DNA of 64,000 nucleotides. It comes from Hibiscus mutabilis (lineage: Eukaryota > Streptophyta > Magnoliopsida > Malvales > Malvaceae). The DNA is taken from positions 19,184,202-19,248,201 of the forward strand of contig CM033738.1 in assembly GCA_019671005.1 (NCBI GenBank), read 5' to 3'. This document shows, one piece after another, positions 23,694 through 35,048 of the stretch. A program made the position numbers and the translations under genes. Below the pieces are notes generated by a model, which searched no databases, had not been told where the DNA came from, and worked only from the letters and a program-made list of their open reading frames with translations. Position 1 is the stretch's first letter. Every line of letters starts with the position of its first letter.

Positions 23694-24560
23694 TGTAACA
23701 CCCCTTTTCCTGTATCCAACACTGAATACGAGTCTGAGGTATCACAAAACATTCGTAAAACCCTCTACATTTGTAATTTGGTAAAATTTTGTTTCTAAAA
23801 AAATATAGCAATGTATTTAGTTTCTATTTACAAATTTAGTTATTCGCGTAAAGTTTAAAAATAATTTTTTCATCTTTAAATCGAGTTTATTTTTAGGCAG
23901 CAACTTATCAATTTAATTTGTCTTGATATAATTAATAATAATGCCAAAAACTCTTTGATTTAAAATTCATCCAAATACCAAATAAAATACAAATTCTATT
24001 AGAGCATGCATACCCTTTTAATATACATGCCAACTAATAAATATCAAATAATATTAAAAGATATCTTACGGATACTGATGTACCTGTTATTGATTGATGT
24101 GGTCCGTATATGCTCCTTACTCCAACCATTTCTTCTTTCCTACGTGTAAAACAGTTACACGCTAAGTATTTACTTAGTGAGGCAATAATTCAAATTCAAT
24201 TACAATTATCATAATATCAATATTAATGATTAACAATGCATATGATCACCTTACCATTACATGCTCGTTAACATAACCGAAACCTTGCATGAGTATCCCC
24301 TCAATGAGTATTTATAAAATTTGCACTTTACCTGAAGTGCTTAGAATCTTTATACAGCTGTTTATGACTCTATGGCTAGCCAACTATACCTTTGAACCTC
24401 TACATCATACTTGGGCTTTATATTATCAAATATTTCATCCATGGCAATGTATAGCAATTTATATTAACATGAAGCGGTTCATAACCGAATAACATTAATA
24501 GTAAACCATCATCAATAACTAGTGATCAATGTATTTATTTTCAACCTTTGACATATTTTA
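23694..24560 (-). repeat. N 5' LTR, truncated
   Basis: Begins TGTAACACCCCTTTTCC and follows the 3' LTR text closely. It carries an internal deletion of about 355 bases relative to that copy (join near 24277). It stops after GACATATTTTA at 24560, where E gag-proximal sequence starts. About 2.6 kb of this LTR is missing. Confidence 0.82.
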
Positions 24561-24987
24561 CTTATAAGGGATGATTGTGCATTGACAGATGTTAGATCAT
24601 TAAGAATCCTGTCAGGGAGCTGAGCGTGATATTCCTGCACAAAGCTGGATTAATGAGGTGAACCAAAATCCGCCTCTTGCTCAGCAAAACGTAGAGGTAC
24701 TAGATCAGGAACAACGAAATATGCATGTTCAAGATCGAGGCTTATTTCTTCGAGCATTGGTTGCAATTATAAACCGGTGAGCACCAGTATCGGTTTTAAA
24801 GGAATTAAGAAAGATGAAAGCACTAGAATTTCGAGGCAATACTGATGCAGATCCAATGGCAGCTGATTTCTGGTTGAATGATATGAAAATCATGTTGGGT
24901 AGGATTCTTTGTGATGATCAAGGAAAGTTAGAAGGCGTAGTATCCCTTCTGATGGAGCAAGCGAGTGTATGGTGGGAGGTGATCACT
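24561..24987 (+). pseudogene. gag: E gag, N-terminal part
   Basis: Reads through text typical of the start of Tekay-type gag, ending with LKELRKMKALEFRGNTDADPMAADFWLNDMK and LLMEQASVWWE (open frame from 24814). The reading is broken by a stop near 24778. It ends where a solo LTR is inserted after ATCACT, and the capsid reading resumes at 27392 beyond the insertion. Confidence 0.82.
24983..24987. repeat. Target-site duplication of solo LTR, left copy
   Basis: TCACT immediately before TGTAACACCC. The identical TCACT follows the LTR at 27392-27396. Confidence 0.9.
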
Positions 24988-27391
24988 TGTAACACCCTTA
25001 ACGTATACTCGTAAATCGAATATACATTAAAGATGTTACGGAGTCGTTTAAAGAAATCTCGACTTATAAATTTATTTTTACAGGTATTTACAAATTTTAG
25101 TTTTTAAATCTAACCTTTTCTCGGTTTTCTTGAAAACACAACCTATGTGAAGTTAGCTAGTTTCAACCCTAAATTAATTATTTTAAAACATATTTGGCAA
25201 TTATTAAAAACAACAATTCAATTCAGGGTGAAAACTAGGTTTGCTATCTAGGCCCTTTCTTGACTTTAAAATCTTTACGGTATTACCGATTATTCTTATT
25301 AGCAAAGTAATTACCTTTCTACCTTAGCTTTATTCTGTTCAATGCTAATGCTTTGTTTTGCTTTATTCATATACGATTTATCATAAAAACTGATTATTTA
25401 TTTATCATTTAGTCTAATTTAATGCATCATACTCTACTAGCAATTAAATAATTACATGCCCACTAGAGATTATCATAAGCTAGAATATCTTATTGATGTT
25501 TTGCAGATTGAAGCTTGATCAGCATGCTCGACTCCTGTTCAAATACTCCATCTTAATCTACGTGTAAAACAAACACACGCTAAGTATGAACTTAGTGAGG
25601 CAAAACTTATAAATCAAAGTAAAACACTTTAATTTTAATAAAAATTGCATACTAAATAAAATACTGAATATAACATATAAGAATTTAGAATCGTATAGAA
25701 TGACTTATCGAAGTCGTTCCTCTGTCATGTAACCTGTAAAAATCAACATCTCATATACACATATAAGGTAATGTCATGTCAAATAAAATATCCAGTAAAT
25801 CACTTGTTTCCATTTGAATCATATCACTTTCACTTTCCTTTAGATCACTTGTACTTGTTACTTTTTATTCAATTCATAGCCCAATGTAATGTACTTGAGA
25901 ATGCATGGTATGCGAGTCACTATTGAGTATGCACATGTGCGGCATCAACTAATATGTTGTGCCATAATAAATCACTGTATCACTGTTGTAATTTAACAGA
26001 ATCACTATTTCACTTGGTCATAGTTGCAGAACACAATCACTATAATCCATCTCATTGGCATTCCAATAATACCAAGAATCTCAATAATCATACAAAGAGC
26101 TTTTAACATCAATATCTTGCAAAGATCATTATAAACCATTTAAAAATTATTATAAAATATATCAATTTACGATTTAAATTCTTTTTTCTTTCAAATCATT
26201 CTAGGTTGACATATTATATTTCTTTCTCATATTATATATATAGAACATGTAAAAAAGCACTCACCTGGGCCATTTATTAGCTTGCCTCACTAAGCTCTAC
26301 TCGATCATTTCCTTCATAATACCTTGACCATTCTTTTGATCCTAATCAAACTGAAAAACTGAGTTTCGGGGCTTGAATCCAGCTTGGAAAAATTTTTCTC
26401 TTTCTTTCCCTAGATCTCACGTTTATGGCTGAAAAGATGAGTCTTTTCACCATTATTTTATACATATATCTATTAAATGAATATATCTATTAAATGAATA
26501 TTAAATCCATTTAATAGTGAAATTACAATTTTGCCCTTTTTATCTAATGGTTGAGATTGATTTTATCATCAATCAAGGGCCAAGATTTAATCTTCCATTT
26601 CCTCTTTCCAAAATTTCCCTTATAACTTTTAAATATTTCAAAATTGCCATTAGGGCAAAATGACCAATTTGCCCTCCAACTAGTTTTTTATTTACTAGTT
26701 TGCCATTCTTGTAAAAATTCAACTAAGTCTAGTTGGAATACAACCAAATATAATAAAATATTCATAAAATAGTATTTTATGACTTTTCCATGGCTTTTGG
26801 ATCAGCCTCTAAAATTCCAGTTTGATCTGATTTCCCGATATTCATAAAATGCTTCTACTACGATTTTACCTTTTCTGAGCTATTGGATTTATTCCGAAAA
26901 TTCTATATTTACATATTCGGGAAATAAACTCTATTATCCCATAAAAACTTCATTTTCCAAGGACTTAGACTGAATTTTCTTAACTCAATCTATTTTCCTG
27001 ATACTTATCGAAAATCTTCATAGAATAAAATTCCTCTTAGAATTCCTTTATCGATAATCTATACGAATTTTCTCTACTCTTACTGAGTCCAAAATATCGA
27101 TCAGAAACACTTTTATGAGACCTTCCCGAAGTTCACCCATCCTTGTATTTCTCTGGTATGAGCACGCTTAACAATTTTATTCGATCCAAATTTAGTAACT
27201 TTTACTGCATCTTAATTCTTAAAACCGATATCAAGGTACCTATTTCGATCTGATTCACTCTTATACTGAATAAAATTACTTATTGGGGAAATTTACACTT
27301 TTGTCCCCAAACTTTTCCAAAGTTTATACTTTAACCACCAAAACTTTCAAAGTTTACAATTTGGTCACCAGCCAAAATTTGGGATATTACA
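24988..27391 (-). repeat. Solo LTR in E gag (2404 bp)
   Basis: Runs from TGTAACACCCTTAACG to TTTGGGATATTACA with a perfect TCACT duplication. Its reverse complement starts TGTAATATCCCAAATTTTGG, like E's own LTR, so it is the same family in the opposite orientation. It contains the double-hairpin module at 25561-25595. No interior sequence remains, as expected after LTR-LTR recombination. Confidence 0.9.
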
Positions 27392-28055
27392 TCACTGCAC
27401 AAGTACCTCCGGAGCAGGTTACTTGGGAATTTTTTCAAAAGGAATTCAAGGAAAAATATATTGGAGACGTATTCATTGACGAGATGGGACAACAATTTTT
27501 GAATTTGAAAAAGTCTGGCAGATCGGTCTATGAATACGAATGTGAGTTCAATAGATTGAGTCGATTTGCAATCGAGTTTTTTCCAATGGAAAAATCCAAA
27601 ATTGACAGATTCATAGCCGGATTGGATTCTCAATATAAAAGGATATTGGTTTCCCGCCACTTCACTACTTTTCAAGAAGTGGTAAATCGAGCAAAGGCTA
27701 TGGAAAAAGTAGATATCGAAGATAAAGCAGAGAAACAAACTCAAACCAGAAAAAGGTCCAGTAGTTTTTATACTGCATCGTCTTATAAATGTAGCAAGCA
27801 GTTTTCACAGCAAAATCCAGTAGCATCAGCTTCTTCAGCTAAAAGGGATATCCTGTAGGGAAGTCAAAACAAGCTCAGACTGCTACTGCAAATACTCAAG
27901 GCTCCAGATTTTGTCCTATTTCGGAATGCGAACATTGTGGAAATAGGTATTCTGGTTAATGCTGGTTTGCTGGCGGGGTATGCTATCATTGTGGACAAGC
28001 TGGTCATTTCAAAAAGAATTGCCAGAGCTTCATCTTGATCAGTATGCAGCGGCAC
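27392..28055 (+). pseudogene. gag: E gag, C-terminal part with zinc knuckle
   Basis: The retrotransposon gag core reads WEFFQKEFKEKYIGD...QFLNLKKSGRSVYEYECEF...RFIAGLDSQYKRILVSRHF (27415-27665). After a stop at 27856 the zinc knuckle CYHCGQAGHFKKNC lies at 27981-28022, matching the CX2CX4HX4C pattern, in another frame. An upstream CEHCG pair is separated from it by a stop. The knuckle binds the element RNA in the capsid. Confidence 0.88.
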
Positions 28056-28129
28056 CACAAAAAAACAGAGGAAATCAAAGTGGCAAACTGGGAGTATCTG
28101 CAGCTACATCAAATTGAGAGAGTAAGATT

Positions 28130-28687
28130 GTGGCTCGAGTGTATAACATCAAGACTATTAATGATCGAGATGATTCAGGGATCATAGCAGGTATGATAGA
28201 ACTCTTTGGCAAACATATTTTTGCATTGATTGATCCAAGCTCCACCCATTCTTATATTAGTTCTAAAGTAGTATTCGAAAGAAATATTCCGGTAGAACCA
28301 ATTTCGAGTGAGGTAGTTGCTATTAATCCAATAGGACAAAGTGTCAAAGTAGGTCAAATATGCAAAAAGTGTCCTTTAAAGATACAAGAAATTGAATTTC
28401 CAGTCAATCTTATGGAATTGCCTTTCCAAGAGTTTGAATTCATTCTTGGAATGGATTGGCTATCGGCATATGATGCTATAGTTGAATGCCGATTAAAAAG
28501 AGCAGTCATAAAAGGACTAGATGGTTCAGAAATAATTTTTGTGGGAGAAAGGCAGAATTATTTGAGCAATGAGATTGCAGTTGTAACTGCTGGAAAGTTA
28601 TTATCACATGAGTATGAAGCTTATTTAGCTCATGTGATAAATATTCTGAAAACAATGACAGATCTGGAAAATATACCTACGGTATGA
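28130..28687 (+). pseudogene. E aspartyl protease (RVP_2 type)
   Basis: The protease cleaves the polyprotein. This 185-residue frame has the layout of plant chromovirus protease: IIAGMIELFGKHIFALID, the active-site loop, then FEFILGMDWLSAYDA. The usual D-S-G at the active site is D-P-S (residues 35-37, codons 28232-28240), so the glycine is lost and activity is doubtful. The stop at 28685-28687 interrupts a reading that continues in the same frame into reverse transcriptase. Confidence 0.9.
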
Positions 28688-29611
28688 GAATTTCTAGATA
28701 TTTTCCCAGATGAATTACTGGGATTAGCTCCGGATCTAGAATTAGAATTCGATATTGATGTACTTCTTGGAACAACACCAATATCAATGGCACCTTACAG
28801 GATGGCTCCTACAGAACTTAGAGAGCTGAAGGCTCAATTGCAAGAATTACTAGATCGAGGTTTTATACGACCTAGTATATCACCTTAGGGAGCTCCAGGC
28901 TTGTTCGTGAAAAAGAAAGATGGATCAATGAGGTTATGTGTGGATTACCGTCAACTTAATAAAGTGACGGTGAAGAATAAATATCATTTACCAAGGATCG
29001 ATGATCTTTTTGATCAACTTAAAGGAGCAACAATGTTTTCTAAAATTGATCTTCGATCAGGGTATCATTAATTGAAGATCAAAGAAGCAGATATACCAAA
29101 GACAACTTTCAGAACTAGATATGGGCATTATGAGTTTGTGGTAATGCCTTTTAGACTTACAAATGCACCGGCAGGTTTTATAGATCTGATGAATCGGATA
29201 TTTCAGCCATATTTGGATCAATTTGTGGTGGTATTCATAGATAATATATTGGTTTATTCAAAAACCAAAGAAGATCATGATACTCATCTTCGAGTAGTTC
29301 TTCAGATTCTCCAAGAAAAGAAATTATATTCAAAGCTGTCAAAGTGTGAATTATGGTTTTCTAAAGTTGTTTTCCTTGGACATATAGTTTCAACTGAAGG
29401 AATTCAAGTTGATCCTAAAAAGGTTCAAGCAATACTCGAATGGAAAGTTCCTCAGAATGTCTCCGAAGTGAGAAGTTTCTTGGGATTAGCTGGTTATTAT
29501 CGGTGGTTCGTGAAAGATTTTTCAATGATTGCCGCTCCAATAACTAAGCTATTAAGAAAGGATATGCCATTTGTTTGGACAGATAAGTGTCAGGAAGCTT
29601 TGACAAATTGA
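28688..29611 (+). pseudogene. E reverse transcriptase
   Basis: In the same frame as protease, broken by stops at 28886 and 29069. Motifs in order: FVKKKDGSMRLCVDYRQLNKVT, KIDLRSGYH, TTFRTRYGHYEFVVMPF, the polymerase box, FLGHIVSTEGIQVDPKKV, and VRSFLGLAGYYRWFVKDFS. The polymerase box reads FIDN instead of FIDD (aspartate codon at 29240-29242, asparagine at 29243-29245), removing a metal-binding aspartate. The reading ends with a frameshift near 29600. It would copy the element RNA into DNA if intact. Confidence 0.92.
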
Positions 29612-30072
29612 AGAAGATATTAACAGAAGCTCCTGTTTTGGTACAACCAGAATCTGGAAAGGAATTTACAATATACAGTGATACATCCCATAATGGTTTG
29701 GGGTGTGTATTTATGCAAGAAGGAAAGGTGGTAGCATATGCTTCTCAACCACTCAAAACTCATGAAAGAAATTAACCTACTCATGATTTAGAGTTGGTTG
29801 CAGTAGTGTTCGCTTTGAAGATTTGGCGTCACTACTTATATGGTGAAAAGTGATACATTTTCATGGATCATAAAAGTTTGAAATATTTGTTGTCTCAAAA
29901 GGAGCTTAATTTGAGGCAAAGAAGATGGATAGAATTGATCAAGGATTATGATGTAATTATTGATTACCATCCGTGAAAGGCTAATGTGGTAGCAGATGCA
30001 CTCAGCCGGAAAACATTTTTTGCTTTGAGAACACTGAATGCTCAGTTAAAGTTATAGGAAAATGGTGCAATA
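29587..30072 (+). pseudogene. E RNase H
   Basis: Shifted frame relative to reverse transcriptase. Motifs: EAPVLVQPESGKEFTIYSDTSHNGLGCVFMQ (with the catalytic-type D of YSDTS), then VAYASQPLKTHERN and a stop at 29773. After more stops come MDHKSLKYLLSQKELNLRQRRWIELIKDYD and VVADALSRK. Domain order and length are normal for Ty3/gypsy, but it carries at least four stops. Confidence 0.9.
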
Positions 30073-31022
30073 ATGGCTGAACTTCAAGTTAAGTCTACTT
30101 TGATAGAAAGGATTAAAGAGTTACAAGAAAAGTATGCAGAATGTTTGGAAAGGAAAAAGCAAGTTGAACAAGGTGAATCTAAAGATTTTGAAATAAAATC
30201 AAATGGATGCCTAATTACAGGGGACACGTGTATATTCCTGAAGATGAGGATCTAAAGAGGGAAATATTTTTACAAGCACATTACAGTCCTTTAACTATGC
30301 ATCCTAGAGGCAACAAAATGTACCAGGATGTAAAGGGTCATTTTTGGTGGCCTGGCATGAAACGAAATATCACCGAGTTCGTTGCTAGATGTTTAACATG
30401 TCAACAAGTAAAGTCAGAACATCAAGTTCCATCGGGATTACTTCAACCGATCTCAATTCCACAATGGAAGTGGGAAAAGGTTACTATGGATTTTGTAACA
30501 GGTTTACCTCAAATGCCAAGTAAGAAAGATTCGACTTGGGTGATTGTGGATCGATTGGCTAAAATGGCACATTTCATACCAGTTCAAATAGACTACTCTT
30601 TGAACAAGTTGGCGGAATTATATATTAAGGAAATTGTTAGATTGCATGGTGTTTCTATGTCTATTATTTCTAATAGAGATCCAAGGTTTACTTCAAGGTT
30701 TTGGAGTGCATTACATGAAACATTGGGAACTCGGCTACACTTCAGTACTGCTTTTTATCCTCAAACAGATGGACAATCAGAAAGAACTATTTAGATGCTC
30801 GAAGATATGCTTAGAGCTTGTATAATAAATTTTGTAGGTTCATGGGAAAAATACCTTCCATTAGCGGAGTTTTCCTACAACAACAGTTACCAATCGAGTA
30901 TAAGGATGGCACCTTATGAGGCATTATATGGAAGAAAATGCCGAACACCATTGAATTGGTACGAGTTGGAGGATAAAAAAATATTGGACCAGATCTTGTT
31001 CAAGAAATGGAGAATAAGGTAA
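30073..31022 (+). pseudogene. E integrase
   Basis: The N-terminal HHCC zinc site is visible (AHYSPLTMHPRGNKM ... ARCLTCQQVK, about 30270-30410). The core has the first aspartate in WVIVDRLAKMAHF and the glutamate in YPQTDGQSERT. The second aspartate, normally in SDRDPRF, is asparagine here (SNRDPRF, codon 30672-30674). A stop at 30792 splits the core, and SYQSSIRMAPYEALYGRKCRTPLNW follows. Loss of one DDE residue and several breaks mean no activity. Confidence 0.92.
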
Positions 31023-31431
31023 ATATAATTCAAGATAATCTCAAGTCTGCTTCCGACAGACAAAAGTCATACTCAGATCTTAAAAGAAAGGATATTGAGT
31101 TCGAAGTTGGAGACAAAGTATTCTTAAAGGTTTCACCCTGTAAAAAGATATTACGCTTTGGACGAAAAGGAAAGCTTAGTCCAGTATTTCATGTGTCCAT
31201 GCTTCGAAGATATCGATCTGATCCTTTACATGTTATTACACCAGAAGAGATTGAGATTCAATCGGATTTGACCTATGAGGAAGAACCTGTAAGAATCTTA
31301 GCTTGAGGAGAAAAGCAATTAAGGAACAAAAAGATTCCTCTTGCTAAGGTTCTGTGGAGAACCCACAAAGTCGAAGAAGCTACGTGGGAAACATAGGAAA
31401 CAGTGAAAAAGCAATATTCGTACCTTTTTTA
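31007..31431 (+). pseudogene. E integrase C-terminus and chromodomain
   Basis: After a frameshift the reading gives VGDKVFLKVSPCKKILRFGRKGKLSP, HVSMLRRYRSDPLHVI, then VRILA and a stop at 31304. Beyond the stop, text equivalent to NKKIPLAKVLWRTHKVEEATWE is a chromodomain core, interrupted by another stop. Chromodomains of this lineage are thought to guide integration to heterochromatin. Its presence supports the Tekay/Del-like assignment. Confidence 0.85.
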
Positions 31432-31470
31432 ACCAAGTATGTAAGGAGAATTCAAGGACAAATTTTTATT

Positions 31471-31482
31471 AAGGGGGGAGAA
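31471..31482 (+). other. E polypurine tract
   Basis: AAGGGGGGAGAA one base before the TG of the 3' LTR. It is a canonical priming site for plus-strand synthesis. Confidence 0.9.
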
Positions 31483-31483
31483 T

Positions 31484-34399
31484 TGTAATATCCCAAATTT
31501 TGGCTAGTGACTAAAATGAAAATTTTGAAAGTTTTGTGGCTAAAGTATAAACTTTGGAAAAGTTTAGGGACTAAATTTTACTTTTCAAAAGTTATTTATT
31601 TTAGTCCCATAAATGAATAGTTTACCCCTAGAGTGATTTTTTCTTGTTACTCGAATTTTTCGTACAGAGTTTGTATTATTGGCTATAAAACGATAATGTT
31701 TAGAAAAATATTTAGATAATCAGATCGAATCGAATATTCAAGATATTTTAAAGGATGATAAGGAAAGGTTAAAATTTTCATTTCTATGTCTTAAAATGGT
31801 AAGATTTAACATGGACCATTGGATTAAAGTAAGTTTTCCATGTTAAATATGAGCCATTGGATGAAAAATGGCAATATTGTAATTTTGGAAATTTTCAAGG
31901 GTAAAGTTGGCAATCACTAACTCCTTGGTTTATTTTTTGACCCTTGGATGAATATTTTGACATGTGGCAAGATGTGGGACATTGAATTACAAGGGCAAAA
32001 TGGTCTTTTTGTCATAAAAGAGATTTTTTTAGGATTTTTATAATAAGATGACAAATGGCCTAAATTAAAGAATAGAAAAATCAAGAATTTTCTCCATCTT
32101 TTCTCCCCTTGTTCGAACCCTACATCCAAGGTAAGAAGGAATTTTATTTTTTGATTTTCAAGCTTATTTAGTTGGATTTTGGATGAAAGCATGAAACATG
32201 GAATTAATCTACATGAAATTCTCTATCGTTTGGTACCATTTATTCATGCTTTCCTTGCTTGAAACCTTAGTTTTATGATTATGATGGATGAAGGGGATGC
32301 TTAATTTGGATGATTTAAGATTAGGTATTGGTGAAGTTGTTGTTCTAGAATCATATCCAAGCTTGTATTATGATTGAAACTACTTGAAAGTAGCTAAATC
32401 CTAAATTGGTTAACGTTAGGGTTTTGACGTGAAGTTGAGATTGAATTGATTTTGATATGGAAATGATTGTAGAAGCTTGGAATTGATGTTTAGAAGTTGA
32501 ATTTATGCTCGAATCAAGTTGGAAATTTTGAATGTAGTGACCTTTCATATTCGGCCTTAGGGGGGAAATTTGAGAAAATTATGAAAATTTTCTCTAAGGC
32601 TAAAAATGATGTAGGAATGATTCTACAAGGTTCATAATGTTGTTTGGATCAATTTGGAAGTTTGTAAAGTGTTGAGGACCAATTGGCATATTAAGGGAAA
32701 GTTGAGATTGAGATGGTAATTGACTAAGAATTAATGTGTTAAGCTTGAATGTATTATTGGAATGCTTAACCACGTTGTTAAGTGAAGGAGTTTGAAGTTT
32801 AATGGCAAGGGGACCATTTTGAATAATTTGGAAATATTGAGATGAATTTAAAAAGAATTCATTTTATGGTTAACATTTATGTTATAAAATGGAATTATTA
32901 TCAATTGAACATCGAAAGTATTTTTAGGAATTTTATTCCTAATATGTGCTTATGTTAGAATGATACTAACATATGCTTTAAATTGTATCTGTTTGGTAAA
33001 TGATGACTTTATAGATCGTGATCGAGATCAAGATCGTAATACGAGCAAGTTTAAAGATAAGGAAAAAGTTCAAGAATAAAGTTAGAATCGACAATAAGGT
33101 TACTAGTGAGGCACCAGGTGAGTGCAATGCATACATAACATGATACATTGATGTTTTATACATCAGTAGGAAGACTTGCGATGAGTCTACCTTGTTTATA
33201 TATTGGCATGATAATTATGTCATTCATCATATATTTGACATATTTTAAATATGTCAAATATTGAACATAAATGTATGGATCACTAGTTATATATTATATT
33301 ATATCACGAATGTTATTTCGGGTATGAACTGCCCATTGTTAAATTATGTTGATATACATTGCCATGGATGAAATAAATATGAAAAATATGCCCAAGTATG
33401 TCATTGAGGGACAGGGTATAGTTGGCATGCCATAGAGTCCAACAGCACGCTGCATACTCAGTTTAGCACTATAGTGTATATAAAGGACACTTAGTGTATA
33501 TGGTTAGCACAACCTTATAGTATGCGAATGGTTAGCACAGCCTTATAATGTGCAGATGGTGGGCACGACCTTATGTGTATTAGCACTTCGGTGTATATTT
33601 GACTCGTGTACCCAGGGTCTTCATAGGTTTATATTTGGGCTAAGGTTTATTGGTAAATAAATGATAAACAAGGAAAGAGTTTATAAACTCTTAAAGTTAT
33701 GGCAAGTATATTGGTAAGAATTTGTATCTGGTTTAAATTATGTTGATTTATGATTAACATGGTGGTAATTTATATCTAGTGATTCATAATGTATGAATAT
33801 TGTTACATATTATTAATTATAGTTATGTTATATTGCACTGGATATTATTATTGCCTCACTAAGTATATACTTAGCGGTGATGGTTTTCACGCGTAGGTAA
33901 AAAACAGAAACTGGAGTAAAGAGCTGGCATCTTACTTATCAAGATTATAATCACAGTATCAGTAATAACATCTTTTGATGTGTTTTGATATTACTAGATG
34001 GCATGTATATGTTAAAGTTAGTATGTTTTATACTAGTTTACACATGGTTTGTGATAAAATATAAACTAGTTAATGTTTGCAGTGAATGATGAATAGTTAT
34101 ATTATATTTAAAATCGGGTAATGAGTAGAAAAGGTTAAACAGAGTAATCAGGTAGATTTTTGTTTTAGGCAGTTTTTAGGCAGTTATATTCCTTATATAT
34201 CATAGATAAGAACTGTTAAGTTGCTGCCTGAAATTAGACTTTATTCGATGGAATAAAAATTTAAAATATGATTCTACGAGATAAATGGTAAAATGGATCA
34301 TTTATAATTTTCTTGTAAATACTAATGGAATACATTGGTATATTCATTATGTGATGCTCTAATTGGTAATGGATATAGAATACTGATTAGGGTATTACA
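31484..34399 (+). repeat. E 3' LTR (2916 bp)
   Basis: Starts TGTAATATCCCAAATTTTGG and ends AGGGTATTACA. It is nearly collinear with 13907-16713, with few differences per 100 bases. It contains the 28-bp array near 33503-33580, the TATAGTTGGCATGCCATAG word at 33417-33435 and the palindrome at 33859-33874. Confidence 0.92.
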
Positions 34400-34404
34400 A
34401 ATTG
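34400..34404. repeat. Target-site duplication of element E, right copy
   Basis: AATTG, identical to 13902-13906. The minus-strand integrase of M reads up to this point, ending in EFAYN-like text, and continues at 13901. Confidence 0.9.
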
Positions 34405-35048
34405 TAGGCAAACTCCACATATGGCAAACATTCATCCCATACCTTGATGTTTTTTTGGATGATGGGCCTTAGTAAGGTAGATAGCACTCGGTTCACCACT
34501 TCGGTCTGCCCTTCTATTTGAGGATGGCATGTAGTTGATAATAGCAAGTTGGTCCTAATTTTGCTTCAAAGCATTCTCCAAAAATAACTTAGAAACTTGA
34601 CATCACGATCGGAGACAATTGTCCTTAGAATCCCATGCAATCTCACCACCCGTTAAAGAACAAATTGGCCACATGTGTTGCATCGTTCGTATTGTGGTAG
34701 GGTATGAAATGAGCCATCTTGGAGAATCTATCAACACCCACAAAGATTGAGTCCCTTTTAGTCTTGGTTCTCAGGAGTCCCAACACAAAGTCCATTGAGA
34801 TGTCAATCCATGGCGCATTTGGAATAGGAAGGCATGTTCAATCCGTGGGACATGACCCTTGATTTTAGCTTTTTGCAAATGATGCACCTCTCACACATTC
34901 GTTCAACGTCCATTCTCATCTTCGACCAAAAGATATGTTCTTTCAATGTGCTCAACATTTTGTGTACCCCTAAATATCCCATGAGTCCTCTTTCATGTGC
35001 TTCTTTAACCAAAACCTCTCGAATGGAGCCTTGAGGGATGCAAAGTTT
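34405..35048 (-). pseudogene. M integrase, N-terminal and core part
   Basis: On the minus strand 35012-34803 holds the zinc-binding domain: EAHERGLMGYLGVHKML, then WSKMRMDVERMCERCIICKK (H, H, C, C spacing intact). Further along are VDRFSKMAHFIPYH with the first catalytic aspartate and an SDRDVKF motif (near 34590-34615) with the second, in shifting frames. The reading reaches the E insertion at 34404 in the later core. Multiple frameshifts. Confidence 0.85.

Larger units (their letters stand above)
16714..24560 (-). mobile_element. Element N: minus-strand chromovirus nested in E, internally deleted
   Basis: In plus coordinates the order is 3' LTR (16714-20574), polypurine tract, a 3.1 kb interior with pol remnants on the minus strand, a Met-type primer site, and a 5' LTR truncated at 24560. 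LTR ends are TGTAACACCC...GTATTACA. The interior is about half the usual length: integrase and gag are essentially gone. The right part of the 5' LTR and the neighbouring part of E were removed together in one deletion. LTR landmarks show it is a relative of E inserted in the opposite orientation. Confidence 0.8.
13907..34399 (+). mobile_element. Element E: Tekay/Del-like chromovirus inside M integrase
   Basis: LTRs of the TGTAATATCCC...TATTACA type bound an interior with gag, protease, reverse transcriptase, RNase H, integrase and chromodomain in Ty3/gypsy order on the plus strand. A perfect 5-base duplication (AATTG) flanks it. The C-terminal chromodomain and protein wording fit the Tekay/Del lineage. 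The 5' LTR end, primer site and leader were lost with the right part of nested element N. Stops, a frameshift and changed catalytic residues make it inactive. Confidence 0.88.

Noticed and set aside
27331..27744. Minus-strand 137-residue ORF
   Set aside because: Antisense of the E gag capsid, whose plus-strand reading has clear family motifs.
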